DNA of 64,000 nucleotides from Lacicoccus alkaliphilus DSM 16010 (GCF_900142805.1 NZ_FRCF01000002.1:124001-188000), one strand, 5' to 3'; shown: positions 35,875 through 45,814, numbered from the stretch's first letter. Translations and numbers: made by a program. Notes: generated by a model from the sequence alone, not told the origin.

Positions 35875-36393
35875 ATGCTTGAAGAACTGAAGAAAGAGGA
35901 CTTTGAAGAGGTTTATGCCATCATGGAAAGCAGTTTTCCCGAAAGTGAACGCCGGACAAAAGAAAGGCAGAGAAAACTGCTGGATGTTGAAGGATATCAT
36001 TTGTACGGTCTGAAGGGGAATGGGGAGATCATCGGTTTTGTGGCTGAGTGGGACGGACCGGACCACAGGTTCGTCGAACACTTTGCAATCAGTGCGCATG
36101 CCAGGGGTGGCGGCATCGGGACGAAGCTCCTGCAGGCATACCACACGCTGAGGGATAAGCCTGTCATACTGGAAGTCGAACCTCCTGCAGATGAAATGCA
36201 AAAAAGGAGGATCGCCTTTTATGAGAGGAACGGTTACCATCTCTCCGGCTGCGGTTATACCCAGCCGGTCATCAATGAAAACCATCCGGGGATCCCGCTT
36301 GTCCTGATGAGTTATCCGGAAGCCCTGAGCGAAGAGCGGTTTATGTTGTTCAAAAACTGGATTTTCAATACGGTGTACCGCAGCGATGATTAA
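35875..36393 (+). CDS. GNAT family N-acetyltransferase
   Basis: About 172 residues. The acetyl-CoA-binding motif A reads HFAISAHARGGGIGTKLLQAYH near residue 75-95 (RGGGIG), and FYERNGYHLSG near residue 125 is the usual C-terminal GNAT motif. Substrate is unknown. The start is the ATG at 35875 with AAGGAGAGG nine bases upstream; longer upstream frames lack ribosome sites. It stands between cysK and the UPF0173 gene, with 53 bases to the latter. Confidence 0.87.
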   Translation: MLEELKKEDFEEVYAIMESSFPESERRTKERQRKLLDVEGYHLYGLKGNGEIIGFVAEWDGPDHRFVEHFAISAHARGGGIGTKLLQAYHTLRDKPVILEVEPPADEMQKRRIAFYERNGYHLSGCGYTQPVINENHPGIPLVLMSYPEALSEERFMLFKNWIFNTVYRSDD

Positions 36394-36446
36394 ACAGCCC
36401 ATGTTAAGGGAAGAGGGTTAAAACAAATCTCTTGGAGGTAGAATTC

Positions 36447-37130
36447 ATGAATATTAGTTTTCATGGCCATTCTGTTGTAATGTTTGAGAATGACGGGAAG
36501 AAAGCGATCGTCGACCCATTCATAAACGGCAATGGACTCACTGATTTGAAAGTTGAAGATGTGGAAGTCGATTATATCATTCTGACCCACGGGCATAATG
36601 ATCATGTGGGTGACACAGTGGAAATCGCCAGGGAAAATGATGCCACGGTGGTGGCACCGGTGGAGCTTGCCGACATGCTGGATGCGCAGGGTGTGAATGC
36701 GGTGGGCATGAACATCGGGGGCACCTTCGATTTTGAATTCGGGACGGTGAAGATGGTCCATGCATTCCATTCTTCGAGCTTCACGCACGAAGACGGCACC
36801 ATACAGTACACGGGCATGCCGACCGGGCTGGTCTTCAATATCGGCGGCAAGACGGTTTATCATGCCGGGGATACAGGCCTGTTCGGTGATATGAAACTGA
36901 TCAGCGACATCAATGGTCCGATCGACCTGATGTTCGTTCCGATCGGCGATCATTTCACCATGGGTATCGATGATGCTGCCTATGCTGTGAACGAACTGGT
37001 GAAACCGGCAACAGTCGTACCGGTTCACTACAACACATTCCCGCCGATCGAAGTGGATGCCGGAAAATTTGAAGAGAAAGTCGATGCGGACTGTCAATTG
37101 CTCAAGCCCGGCGAATCCGTCAAATTTTAA
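36447..37130 (+). CDS. UPF0173 metal-dependent hydrolase (metallo-beta-lactamase fold, YtkL-like)
   Basis: The protein has about 227 residues and the metal-binding signature [10 protein letters not shown] near residue 52. Further ligands are in [13 protein letters not shown] near residue 138 and [10 protein letters not shown] near residue 195, giving a complete two-metal site. UPF0173 proteins are small cytoplasmic hydrolases related to the UlaG group; substrate unknown. The ATG follows CTTGGAGG. Upstream of ytoI, as ytkL is in the same region of Bacillus. A terminator follows. Confidence 0.9.
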   Translation: MNISFHGHSVVMFENDGKKAIVDPFINGNGLTDLKVEDVEVDYIILTHGHNDHVGDTVEIARENDATVVAPVELADMLDAQGVNAVGMNIGGTFDFEFGTVKMVHAFHSSSFTHEDGTIQYTGMPTGLVFNIGGKTVYHAGDTGLFGDMKLISDINGPIDLMFVPIGDHFTMGIDDAAYAVNELVKPATVVPVHYNTFPPIEVDAGKFEEKVDADCQLLKPGESVKF

Positions 37131-37145
37131 CGTGCATACTTTGGA

Positions 37146-37171
37146 AGACCTGCCTTGCGGCAGGTCTTTTT
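37146..37171 (+). terminator. Terminator after the UPF0173 gene
   Basis: AGACCTGCC-TTGC-GGCAGGTCT followed by a T-run. Confidence 0.88.
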
Positions 37172-37214
37172 TATTTTGTGACCAAACAGGTATAATGTAG
37201 TCAAGGTGATGAAA

Positions 37215-38480
37215 ATGATGAAAACCAAAGCGGAGAAAATAATGGAATACATACAAGGGCTGCCGGAGGGGACGAAGATTTCCGTCCGACAGGTCTCAAG
37301 CTATCTCAGGGTGTCTGAAGGTACAAGTTACCGTGCGATCAAACAGGCTGAAAAAGAAGGGCTGGTCAAGACGATCGAACGTGTCGGGACGATCAGGATC
37401 ATCAAAAAGGAGGATCACATCGTCGGGGATCTGACATTCGAACAGGTGAACCGTGTCATCCAGGGGGTTGTATTGACAGGAGACCAGTATCTGGACCGGG
37501 AAATCAGCCGGTTCATCATCGGGGCGATGAGGACTGAGGAAATCGAGAAATACTTGGAAGACAGTGCGTTTTTGATCGTCGGAAACAGGGAAGATGCACA
37601 ACTGCGGGCAATCAACAGCGGTGCCGGGATTCTGATCACCGGCGGGTTCGGTGCTTCCCAGGAAATTTTGAAGAAAGCCGAAGCGCATGAAGTCCCTGTC
37701 ATTTCGACGGAGTATGATACGTTCTCGATCGCTTCGATCATACATCGTGAACTCTACAGCCTGTCATTGATCAATGAGGTGACCACGGCAAATGATCTCA
37801 TGATCAAACAGAATGATTATTCGGTTGACCTGAATGCAGACCATTCCCGTTTCGTCTCAAATGACAAAATCAGCTTCCTGCTGGACGGTGATCAGTTCCT
37901 CGGTACTTTGAAGTCTCAGGATGTCGCATACATCAACAAAGACAACTACAAGAACCACCTCCACCAGGATATCCATGTACCGTCCCATACAACGATCCAG
38001 AGCCTGAGGCAGATGATGACTTGGCACCAGCTGAACATCATCCCGATTGTCGGTGATTCACTCCAATTCCTCGGCGTCGTCCATCGCCGGGACGTCTTCA
38101 AAGATGCGGTCCCGCACACGCTGCAGACGGGCATGTCGACTGAAGAGATCATCGACCGCGAAATCACCATCAAGGAAAATGAACTGCATATAAAAGTGAT
38201 GCCGTTCATGACTGATGAATTCGGTACACTGACACAGACCGGATTCATGCGGCTCGTGGAAAGGATGATCATGATGGTGGCGAGGGAGCATGATATCGCG
38301 AACTACCATATCGATTCGCTCCATATGACCAACTTGAAGCTCGTCCAGATCAATCAGAACATCCAAATGAAGGGGGAGATCCTGGACATCGGCGATCAGT
38401 ATATCCGGATGGAAATCAAGACGATGACCGATGGTGTACTGTACAGTAAAGTCGGGCTCATGGTCCAGTATTTCAAATGA
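37215..38480 (+). CDS. YtoI-like regulator: wHTH, DRTGG, CBS pair and hotdog thioesterase domains
   Basis: Multidomain protein of about 421 residues. An N-terminal winged helix (about 10-70, SVRQVSSYLRVSEGTSYRAIKQAEKEGLV) is followed by a DRTGG domain (75-185), a CBS pair (190-310, with FLGVVHRRDVFK) and a C-terminal hotdog-fold thioesterase-like domain (320-420). This architecture is that of YtoI of Bacillus. DNA binding and adenine-nucleotide sensing are inferred; no function is established. The start is the ATG at 37215 or the next ATG at 37218, after AAGGTGA. Gene order ytoI-ytpI-nrnA-dnaE is conserved, though ytpI is inverted here. Confidence 0.88.
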   Translation: MMKTKAEKIMEYIQGLPEGTKISVRQVSSYLRVSEGTSYRAIKQAEKEGLVKTIERVGTIRIIKKEDHIVGDLTFEQVNRVIQGVVLTGDQYLDREISRFIIGAMRTEEIEKYLEDSAFLIVGNREDAQLRAINSGAGILITGGFGASQEILKKAEAHEVPVISTEYDTFSIASIIHRELYSLSLINEVTTANDLMIKQNDYSVDLNADHSRFVSNDKISFLLDGDQFLGTLKSQDVAYINKDNYKNHLHQDIHVPSHTTIQSLRQMMTWHQLNIIPIVGDSLQFLGVVHRRDVFKDAVPHTLQTGMSTEEIIDREITIKENELHIKVMPFMTDEFGTLTQTGFMRLVERMIMMVAREHDIANYHIDSLHMTNLKLVQINQNIQMKGEILDIGDQYIRMEIKTMTDGVLYSKVGLMVQYFK

Positions 38481-38634
38481 TGCCGGTCCGGGTCAGGGCA
38501 GAGCCGGCGGAGAAGCAGGTCTTGGGTGCGTTAAACCCGGTCTGAAGCGGGGAAAAGAAGAGGGATCCGATCTGATGGGGAGGAAAATGGCTGTCCAAAT
38601 CGGAGGAACTGCCCTCCCGCACGATAAATAAAAA
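38481..38634. other. GC-rich gap without a gene
   Basis: About 155 bases between ytoI and the ytpI terminator are clearly richer in G and purines than other gaps (for example GGTCCGGGTCAGGGCAG). I see no good ORF with a ribosome site and no T-box or known riboswitch motif. Confidence 0.35.
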
Positions 38635-38652
38635 ACCGGCATTTCTGCCGGT
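38635..38652 (-). terminator. ytpI terminator
   Basis: ACCGGCATTTCTGCCGGT forms a 6-bp stem; the run of A before it on the plus strand is a T-run for the minus-strand gene. Confidence 0.75.
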
Positions 38653-39009
38653 CTATCTGCGACTTGTCTTTTTATTCCTTTCAAACTCTTCCCATGCTTT
38701 TTCCTCAATCGGCAGGTTGCCTTTGAATTTACGGCGTGCTTTGTTGTAGTACCAGATGTTATAGCCGCCGAAGACTATGAAGATGATCCCCACCAGGTAT
38801 GAAACGGCAGTCCCGAACTGGACGATCGAGTTCAGTCCGAAAGAGAGCATTGCGATGCCGAGCCATATCATTGAGATGCTCTTGTAGTAGACGGTCCGTA
38901 CTTCGCGGTTGGTCCTGAACTGTCTGATCTTATAAATCAGGAACATGAAAAAAGAAAGAAGCAGCAGTGTGACAAGTGATGAGACGATGATTTGATACAT
39001 TAACTCCAT
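38653..39009 (-). CDS. YtpI-like small membrane protein
   Basis: The 118-residue protein has three predicted membrane segments (about 5-27, 45-63 and 66-87) and a basic C-terminal tail ending NKKTSRR. Size, topology and position next to ytoI and nrnA match the YtpI family, whose function is unknown. Unlike the Bacillus arrangement it faces away from nrnA. The ATG at 39009 or an in-frame ATG at 39000 could be used; neither has an ideal ribosome site. Confidence 0.75.
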   Translation of the reverse strand: MELMYQIIVSSLVTLLLLSFFMFLIYKIRQFRTNREVRTVYYKSISMIWLGIAMLSFGLNSIVQFGTAVSYLVGIIFIVFGGYNIWYYNKARRKFKGNLPIEEKAWEEFERNKKTSRR

Positions 39010-39085
39010 CAGTTACAACTCCATTCCTCATGTAGTATAATATTTTATGATTACTTAGTAAATCTTTTTAAAGGGAGAATCCATT

Positions 39086-40057
39086 TTGTTCACAAATTAT
39101 ATAAATGATTTAACATCATTAAAAGAAAATTACAAAAAAGTACTGAATATGATCAACCAATACGACGAAATCATCATTTTCAGGCATGTGAGGCCTGACC
39201 CCGATGCCTACGGCGCCCAGCTTGGCCTGAAGGAAATCATCAGGAAAATCTTTCCGAACAAGAAGGTGAGTGCGCTCGGGGAAGCCGAGCCGAGCCTGTC
39301 TTTCCTCGGGAACATGGATGAAGCGGAAGTGGGCAGCGGGGCGTTGTACATTGTGGTGGATACGGCAAATAAAGACCGCATCGACGGGGAAATACCGGCA
39401 GATGCCAAAGTGATCAAGATCGACCACCACCCGGACCATGATTCATTCGGTGATATCAACCTGGTCGAGACGGATGTATCCTCCACGTCGGAGCTCTTGT
39501 ATCTGCTCACGAACATGTGGGGTTTTCAGAACGACTACGTCAACGGTGAAGTGGCGAAGCTCCTATACATGGGCATCGTCGGCGACACCGGCAGGTTTTT
39601 ATTCAACAATACGACAAGCATGACGCACTACGTCGTTTCGGAACTTAAGAAGTATGATTTCGATGCAGCCGGAATGGTCCAGGAGATGCAGAAGACCTCA
39701 CTTGAATCCTTCAGGTTCAAAGGGCATCTCATCAATCACTTCACCCTGCGTCCGAGCGGACTACTCCATATTTTCATCAGCCGCGAAGAACTTGAAAATT
39801 TCGGCGTGAGCAGCAATGAAGCGAGCATGAGCGTCAATCTCTACAGGGACCTCGATGAAGTGGGTGTGTGGTTCATGGCAATCGAGGAAGGGGACGAAGT
39901 CAGAGTCAGGCTGCGCTCAAAATCCACGGTGATCAATGACGTGGCACAGCACTTCGGCGGCGGCGGCCATCCGCTTGCCGCAGGCATCACGCTTGGCCAT
40001 AAGGATGAAGTTGAAAGCCTCATCCGGGCACTGGAAGAAAAAATCGAACAGGAATGA
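39086..40057 (+). CDS. nrnA: NrnA, oligoribonuclease / 3'-phosphoadenosine 5'-phosphate phosphatase
   Basis: The 323-residue DHH/DHHA1 phosphoesterase degrades nanoRNA and hydrolyses pAp. The N-terminal domain has HVRPDPDAYGAQLGL near residue 35 and the DHH motif in IDHHPDHDSFGD near residue 115. The C-terminal DHHA1 domain has the glycine-rich FGGGGHPLAAGI near residue 295. The start is a TTG with an AGGGAG site. It precedes dnaE by 16 bases and is probably cotranscribed with it, as ytqI is linked with dnaE in Bacillus. Confidence 0.95.
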   Translation: MFTNYINDLTSLKENYKKVLNMINQYDEIIIFRHVRPDPDAYGAQLGLKEIIRKIFPNKKVSALGEAEPSLSFLGNMDEAEVGSGALYIVVDTANKDRIDGEIPADAKVIKIDHHPDHDSFGDINLVETDVSSTSELLYLLTNMWGFQNDYVNGEVAKLLYMGIVGDTGRFLFNNTTSMTHYVVSELKKYDFDAAGMVQEMQKTSLESFRFKGHLINHFTLRPSGLLHIFISREELENFGVSSNEASMSVNLYRDLDEVGVWFMAIEEGDEVRVRLRSKSTVINDVAQHFGGGGHPLAAGITLGHKDEVESLIRALEEKIEQE

Positions 40058-40073
40058 TTAGGAGGAGATTGAA

Positions 40074-43000
40074 ATGATCAATTTGAATGTCCATTCGAGT
40101 TACGAATTTCTGAACAGTAATATTAAAATTGATCCTCTTTTGAATCTTCTGAAGGAAGATGGACAGACTGCCGTCGCTGTGACCGATTTGAACCATATGC
40201 ACGGCATCTATCAGCTGCTGTCTAAAGCACCGGCTTACGGCATCAAACCGCTCGCCGGCATGGAGATACTCATTGACGACGGCCTTGGCGGCATCCCGTT
40301 CATCTTATATGCAAAAAATGACGAGGGGTACCGCTCCCTCATCAGAACCTCTGCGATGCTTTCATATAAAGGCATCACCAAAACCCCGAAAGACTTCTTT
40401 ATGAAAAATGTCCAGGGCTGTGTCTGCATCGCCAAATCCGGTACCGGTACAGCATTGCTGGAGGAACTCCCGACAGACCCCGACGATAAATATGCCGCTC
40501 ACCATATAGAAGGGACGAGCCATAAACGTGTGTTCATACACACTTCAAGATATATGCGGAAGGAGGACAGGAAGGCGCTTAAAGTGCTGAACGCCATCCG
40601 GGACAACGACCGGCTGGAACCGCATGAACTCACCGAAATCACCGGTGGGGAATACATATTGAAAAAAGAAGATGTGCCGGAGGAAATGTGGCCGTTTCTC
40701 GATGCGAATAAAGAAATCGTCGGCAAATGCAATGTGCCGGTGCCGAAAGTCGGCACCACGCTCCCGCATTTCCCGCACCCTGATAATGATGATTCGGATG
40801 CATTCCTCCGGCGGCAGCTGAACAGGCAGCTCAAGGAGAAGACGGACGGCAGTGCGGCATATACCGAACGGCTGAGATATGAATTTGATGTCATCACGAG
40901 CATGGGGTACTCCGATTATTTCCTCATCGTCAGTGATGCGGTCAATTATGCGAAAAGTAATGATATATATGTCGGGCCCGGCCGCGGTTCGTCCAGTGCG
41001 AGCCTCGTATCGTTCCTTCTTAACATCACCGAAGTCGATCCGCTCAAATACAACCTGCTGTTCGAACGTTTCCTGAACCCTGAACGTGTGACGATGCCGG
41101 ACATCGACATCGACTTTGAAGATACGAACAGGGATGAAGTTGTGGAGTATCTTATAGATAAGTACGGCCGGATGAACGTATCCAACATCATCACCTATGG
41201 CACCCTCAGTGCCAAAATGGCGGCAAGGGATGTCGGCAGGGTTTTGAATTTCAGTGATGAGGAACTGAAATACATCGCCGGCATCATCGGCCCGGAATTG
41301 AACGTCACACTCGATAAGGCTTTCAGCAGTGACGCCTTCGAAAGGCTGATGTCGGGTGATGACAAGTACAAGCTGTACAGGGAAGTATGCCTCTCCGTCG
41401 AAGGACTGCCGAGACATGCCTCGACACATGCGGCCGGGGTGCTGGTGAGCGAGACGAAACTTACGGAGAACATTCCGATCATGTTCACTGAAGGACACAC
41501 GATCAGCCAATGGCCGATGAACGAAGTGGAGGGTGCCGGGCTGCTCAAAATCGATGTGCTCGGGCTCAGAAACCTTTCCCTGATCAGAAGAATGGTGAAC
41601 ATGATCAGTTACAGGGGCGGCTCGATCGACATCCATGATCTTGAAGAAGATCCGAGGGTCTATAAAATGCTCGGGCACGGGCTCGGCCTCGGTGTCTTCC
41701 AGCTGGAATCGGCGGGCATCCGCAATGTGCTGAGGGAGGTCCGACCCACGGAATTCATGGATCTTGCCGCCGTTCTGGCCTTATACCGCCCGGGCCCGAT
41801 GAAGGAAATACCAAACTTCGTACGCGGCAAGCATGAGCCGGAAACCGTGACGTATCCCCATGAAGACCTGGAGGATATATTGAGGGAGACGAACGGGGTC
41901 ATCGTCTACCAGGAACAGATCATGCTGATTGCAAGCAGAATCGCCGGTTATACATACGCCCAGGCGGATATATTAAGGCGGGCGATGAGTAAAAAGGACC
42001 GGGAGACGCTGTACAGGGAAAAAGAGAACTTCATTGACGGGGCAAAAAATAAAGGATATGCAGAATCACTCGCCGAGCATATCTTCAACCTCATCATGAA
42101 GTTTGCAGATTACGGTTTCCCGAAAAGCCATGCGGTGGCCTATTCCAAGATCGCATACATCATGGCCTATATAAAAACGCGGTTCCCGGATATCTTTTAT
42201 TCAGTGATACTGATGCAGAACATCGGCAATCATGCCAAAATCAATGAACTGATCGAAGAGATGAAACTCCTGAAAATCAAAATCCTCCCACCGGACATCA
42301 ACAGGTCCCGGTACAGCAACACGGCGGAAAAAGGTGTCAGACTCGGCTTAGGGATGATTGAAGGTGTCACATATAAGACGGCGGAATCGATCCTGAAAGC
42401 GAGGTCGGAGGGGCCGTTCGAAGATATATATGATCTGAAGACGCGGGCCGACATCAATTTATCGGAAAAGGTGCTCAGAAATCTGATCCTTTCAGGTGCG
42501 CTGGACGGATTTGAAGAAAACCGCAAAACCATGCTCCAGTCGATGGGCCATCTGAAAGATATCAATGCAGAGGAGTTCTCAACCGAATCGTTCTTAAGCG
42601 CGCTCGGTTTCAATGTCAAAAAGGAATATGAATATGTGGAGGAGATGACGCAGATGGAAAAGATCGAAGGCGAAAAGGCCGCACTCGGCTTCTACCTTTC
42701 CAGTCATCCGATCAAGCTGATCCAGCATGAGAACCAGTCCATTCCGTTCAACATGTTCAGCCAGCAGAAATTATACGGCACCTACCTTGTGTTCTTTGAA
42801 GAGTTGAAGGTCATCAAGACCAAAAAAGGGCAGAATATGGCATTTGCCAAAATCACGGACGGCATCACCGACATGGACGCTGTGATTTTTCCGAACGTCT
42901 ATTTCACCGAGCATCCGAAGCTCGAGGCAGGTGTGCTCGTTGTGCGGGGGAAGCTTGATGAAAGGAAGGGCCGGGCGCAGATGATCATTGAAAAGGTGGA

Positions 43001-43214
43001 AGAACTGGCAGCTTTCAAAGAAAATTATTTGAAAAGCGTGAAAAAGATCTATGTGAGGAATGAGGATAAATACGACTTCGATCACCTTTTGGGCGAGTCG
43101 GGGATCATCGTCTTTTCATTCGAAGAGAATCGCATCATTGGCAGGATAGCCGGTCACAGCCTGGAAAATCTGCAAAATATCATTGAACCGTCTGACTTGA
43201 GATTTATGGCATAA
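40074..43214 (+). CDS. dnaE: DNA polymerase III alpha subunit DnaE
   Basis: The 1046-residue C-family polymerase is, in low-GC Gram-positives, the error-prone second replicase that extends primers for PolC. The N-terminal PHP domain begins INLNVHSSYEFLNS (residues 2-15). The catalytic palm Asp residues lie in GRGSSSASLVSF and MPDIDIDFED near residue 345. The tandem HhH, beta-binding and OB regions follow; KITDGITDMDAVIFP (about 930) marks the OB fold. There is no exonuclease insert, so no intrinsic proofreading of the PolC type. The ATG has an AGGAGGAG site. Confidence 0.97.
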   Translation: MINLNVHSSYEFLNSNIKIDPLLNLLKEDGQTAVAVTDLNHMHGIYQLLSKAPAYGIKPLAGMEILIDDGLGGIPFILYAKNDEGYRSLIRTSAMLSYKGITKTPKDFFMKNVQGCVCIAKSGTGTALLEELPTDPDDKYAAHHIEGTSHKRVFIHTSRYMRKEDRKALKVLNAIRDNDRLEPHELTEITGGEYILKKEDVPEEMWPFLDANKEIVGKCNVPVPKVGTTLPHFPHPDNDDSDAFLRRQLNRQLKEKTDGSAAYTERLRYEFDVITSMGYSDYFLIVSDAVNYAKSNDIYVGPGRGSSSASLVSFLLNITEVDPLKYNLLFERFLNPERVTMPDIDIDFEDTNRDEVVEYLIDKYGRMNVSNIITYGTLSAKMAARDVGRVLNFSDEELKYIAGIIGPELNVTLDKAFSSDAFERLMSGDDKYKLYREVCLSVEGLPRHASTHAAGVLVSETKLTENIPIMFTEGHTISQWPMNEVEGAGLLKIDVLGLRNLSLIRRMVNMISYRGGSIDIHDLEEDPRVYKMLGHGLGLGVFQLESAGIRNVLREVRPTEFMDLAAVLALYRPGPMKEIPNFVRGKHEPETVTYPHEDLEDILRETNGVIVYQEQIMLIASRIAGYTYAQADILRRAMSKKDRETLYREKENFIDGAKNKGYAESLAEHIFNLIMKFADYGFPKSHAVAYSKIAYIMAYIKTRFPDIFYSVILMQNIGNHAKINELIEEMKLLKIKILPPDINRSRYSNTAEKGVRLGLGMIEGVTYKTAESILKARSEGPFEDIYDLKTRADINLSEKVLRNLILSGALDGFEENRKTMLQSMGHLKDINAEEFSTESFLSALGFNVKKEYEYVEEMTQMEKIEGEKAALGFYLSSHPIKLIQHENQSIPFNMFSQQKLYGTYLVFFEELKVIKTKKGQNMAFAKITDGITDMDAVIFPNVYFTEHPKLEAGVLVVRGKLDERKGRAQMIIEKVEELAAFKENYLKSVKKIYVRNEDKYDFDHLLGESGIIVFSFEENRIIGRIAGHSLENLQNIIEPSDLRFMA

Positions 43215-43286
43215 GTTGTTGTGTAAATTATGATAATTTGGTAATATACAGAGTGGTATGACCACCAAAAAAGAGAGGTTGATTGA

Positions 43287-44516
43287 ATGTCTTTAAGAGA
43301 TGACGCACTGCACATGCACAAAATTAACCAGGGAAAACTCAGTGTAAATTCGAAAGTCGAGCTGAAGGATAAAAATGATTTGAGCCTGGCTTACTCACCG
43401 GGGGTGGCTGAGCCATGCAAGGAAATATATGAAGATCCGAGAACCCTCTTCGATTATACGATCAAGGGGAACACCGTCGGGGTGGTTACGGACGGTTCTG
43501 CGGTACTCGGGCTCGGCAATATCGGTGCAGAAGCCAGCCTGCCCGTCATGGAAGGCAAAAGCGTACTGCTCAAGGCATTTGCAGGTGTCGATTCTTTTCC
43601 AATCGCTTTGAAGACGAACGATGTCGATGAAATCGTCAATACGGTCAAACTGATGACCCCGGTGTTCGGCGGAATCAATCTTGAAGACATATCAGCACCG
43701 CGCTGCTTTGAAATAGAAGAAAGGCTGAAAAAGGAGACGGACATTCCCGTCTTCCACGATGACCAGCACGGTACGGCCATCGTCACTTTAAGCGGTCTTT
43801 TGAATGCACTGAAGCTGACAGGGCGCTCTTTTAAGGATATAAAAGTGGTGTTGAACGGCGCAGGGGCCGCAGGCGTCGCCATCGTCAAACTTCTGCACAG
43901 CTTCGGGGTGAAGGATATGATCATGTGCGACTCCAAAGGTGCTATTTATGAAGGGCGTCCGAATGGCATGAACCCCATCAAGGAAGATATCAGTAAATAC
44001 ACGAACATGAACAACCTTGAAGGGACGCTTGAAGAGGTGATCGCAGGTGCCGATGTCTTCATCGGTGTCTCTGTCGCCAATGCACTGTCGGAAGATATGG
44101 TGAGGTCGATGGCGGATGAGTCCATAATTTTCGCCATGGCGAATCCGAACCCCGAAATCATGCCGGATATTGCGTTATCTTCAGGGGCGAGGGTGATCGG
44201 CACGGGCCGCAGTGATTTTCCGAATCAGATCAACAATGTCCTCGCATTCCCCGGCATCTTCAGGGGGGCGCTCGACGTCCGCGCCACCCATATCAATGAG
44301 GAAATGAAAAAAGCGGCGGTGCGTGCCATTGCCGAGTTGATTCCGGAAGACGAACTGAGCAATGAATATGTCATCCCTGACCCGTTCAATCCGCTTGTCG
44401 CGCCATCGGTGGCCAGGGCGGTCGCTGAAGCGGCGATGCATTCGGGTGTCAGCAGGATCAAGGTGGACGCCCAGGATGTCTACGACAAAACGATCGACTT
44501 AACTGAATCGGGGTAA
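43287..44516 (+). CDS. Malic enzyme (NAD(P)-dependent, YtsJ/MaeB type)
   Basis: The 409-residue short form decarboxylates malate to pyruvate. LAYSPGVAEPCKEI near residue 36 carries the catalytic Tyr, VVTDGSAVLGLGNIG near residue 72 is diagnostic, and VVLNGAGAAGVAIVKLL near residue 190 is the dinucleotide fold. FHDDQHGTAIVTL holds the metal-binding Asp pair. The gene follows dnaE by 72 bases and precedes a GntR-like gene by three bases, then accDA, so malate-derived pyruvate/NADPH and fatty acid synthesis genes are linked. Cofactor preference is not certain. Confidence 0.94.
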   Translation: MSLRDDALHMHKINQGKLSVNSKVELKDKNDLSLAYSPGVAEPCKEIYEDPRTLFDYTIKGNTVGVVTDGSAVLGLGNIGAEASLPVMEGKSVLLKAFAGVDSFPIALKTNDVDEIVNTVKLMTPVFGGINLEDISAPRCFEIEERLKKETDIPVFHDDQHGTAIVTLSGLLNALKLTGRSFKDIKVVLNGAGAAGVAIVKLLHSFGVKDMIMCDSKGAIYEGRPNGMNPIKEDISKYTNMNNLEGTLEEVIAGADVFIGVSVANALSEDMVRSMADESIIFAMANPNPEIMPDIALSSGARVIGTGRSDFPNQINNVLAFPGIFRGALDVRATHINEEMKKAAVRAIAELIPEDELSNEYVIPDPFNPLVAPSVARAVAEAAMHSGVSRIKVDAQDVYDKTIDLTESG

Positions 44517-44519
44517 AAT

Positions 44520-44933
44520 ATGAGTGAAAAAAAAGGACTTGAAGCTGTTATAGAGGAAATTTACATGATCATCGATTCCGAACGGATCCAGGTCGGACAA
44601 AAGATCCCCAGTGAAAGATATTTGAGTGAAAACCTGAATGTCAGCAGGCAGAGTGTCCGGGAGGCGCTGAGGGCCCTCGAGTTTTTGGGGATCATATATG
44701 TCAAGCGGGGCGAAGGCACGTACCTTGCTGACATCGACAGCCATCAGCTGTTCGAACTGATCGCAAAATATCTGGTCCGCACGGATAAGCAGAGGCGGGA
44801 ATTGAGCGAAGTCCAGCACATGATGGAAGAGTACGTAGGCAGGAAAACCGGCGGTGATGAAACCGTCCTCTCTTATGACAATAAGATCATGAGGAAAATT
44901 TATGTGATATTAAAAAAATATACAGGACGATAA
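44520..44933 (+). CDS. Short GntR/FadR-type transcriptional regulator
   Basis: The 137-residue protein has an N-terminal GntR winged helix (about 8-75): [35 protein letters not shown], with the wing [12 protein letters not shown]. The C-terminal 60 residues are too short for a full FCD ligand-binding domain (about 120-150 residues). The gene begins three bases after the malic enzyme stop and ends 26 bases before accD, so it is embedded in the operon. It may regulate this operon. Similar short GntR genes sit before accD in staphylococci, so this is likely a lineage trait, not recent damage. Confidence 0.82.
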   Translation: MSEKKGLEAVIEEIYMIIDSERIQVGQKIPSERYLSENLNVSRQSVREALRALEFLGIIYVKRGEGTYLADIDSHQLFELIAKYLVRTDKQRRELSEVQHMMEEYVGRKTGGDETVLSYDNKIMRKIYVILKKYTGR

Positions 44934-44959
44934 GCTGTTTAAAAATGGGGAATTCAAAT

Positions 44960-45814
44960 ATGTTAAGGGATTTATTTTTCAAGTTGAACAAAAAAGCGAA
45001 CGATAAAAAAGAAGAGCCCGGTGTATCTCAAAACAGTGAGTCGATCATCACGAAATGCCCGAACTGCAAGAAGATACTGTATTCAAAGGAGCTCTATAAA
45101 AGGCTCAACGTCTGCTCGAACTGTGATCATCACCTGATGATCACGAGCACCGACAGGATGGAAGCCCTGCTGGACGAAGGGTCGGAGACACCGTTGTTCG
45201 AAGGGATCACGTCGGTGAATCCGCTGGATTTTCCAAATTACGAGTCGAAGCTTGAGAGTGACAAGGTGAAAACGGGTCTGAACGAAGCTGTGATCGTGAG
45301 CGAGGGTCTGATTGACGGTGCACCTGTGGTGATCGCCATCATGGATCCGAGGTTCCGCATGGGCAGCATGGGCGCCGCAGTAGGTGAGAAGCTGGCGCGT
45401 GCCTTCAACCATGCCACGGAAAAGAAACTGCCCGTCATCGTCTTCACCGCAAGCGGCGGTGCGAGGATGCAGGAAGGCATCATCTCCCTGATGCAGATGG
45501 CCAAAGTCAGTGTGGCAGTGGAGCGGCATCACAATGCTGGATTGCTGTATATCGCCTACATGACGCACCCGACCACCGGCGGTGTATCGGCAAGCTTTGC
45601 ATCGGTCGGCGACATCAATCTGGCTGAACGCGGTGCCCTGATCGGCTTTGCCGGCCGGAGGGTGATCGAGGAAACGATCAAAGAAAAATTGCCGGATGAT
45701 TTCCAGACTGCCGAATTTCTGCTCAAACACGGGCAGCTTGATGAAGTTGTGGACAGACGCGACATGCGCGACTATTTAAGTCGGATTTTATCCATGCACA
45801 GCGAGGTGAGATGA
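44960..45814 (+). CDS. accD: Acetyl-CoA carboxylase, carboxyltransferase subunit beta
   Basis: AccD with AccA transfers carboxyl from biotin to acetyl-CoA to make malonyl-CoA. About 284 residues. A zinc ribbon lies near the N-terminus (CPNCKK then CSNCDHH, a C-x2-C/C-x2-C pair at about 34-56), and the carboxyltransferase core has [21 protein letters not shown] near residue 160 and [13 protein letters not shown]. The ATG at 44960 is nine bases after GGGG and gives the usual length; an upstream ATG at 44945 is less likely. It is translationally coupled to accA. Confidence 0.96.
   Translation: MLRDLFFKLNKKANDKKEEPGVSQNSESIITKCPNCKKILYSKELYKRLNVCSNCDHHLMITSTDRMEALLDEGSETPLFEGITSVNPLDFPNYESKLESDKVKTGLNEAVIVSEGLIDGAPVVIAIMDPRFRMGSMGAAVGEKLARAFNHATEKKLPVIVFTASGGARMQEGIISLMQMAKVSVAVERHHNAGLLYIAYMTHPTTGGVSASFASVGDINLAERGALIGFAGRRVIEETIKEKLPDDFQTAEFLLKHGQLDEVVDRRDMRDYLSRILSMHSEVR

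Noticed and set aside
38431-38631. A 66-residue plus-strand ORF over the end of ytoI and the GC-rich gap
   Set aside because: No ribosome site, low-complexity Gly/Arg/Lys-rich translation, and it begins inside ytoI in another frame.
40545-41678. 377-residue minus-strand ORF inside dnaE
   Set aside because: It is antisense to conserved DnaE motifs, shows no domain, and has frequent shadow-like composition.
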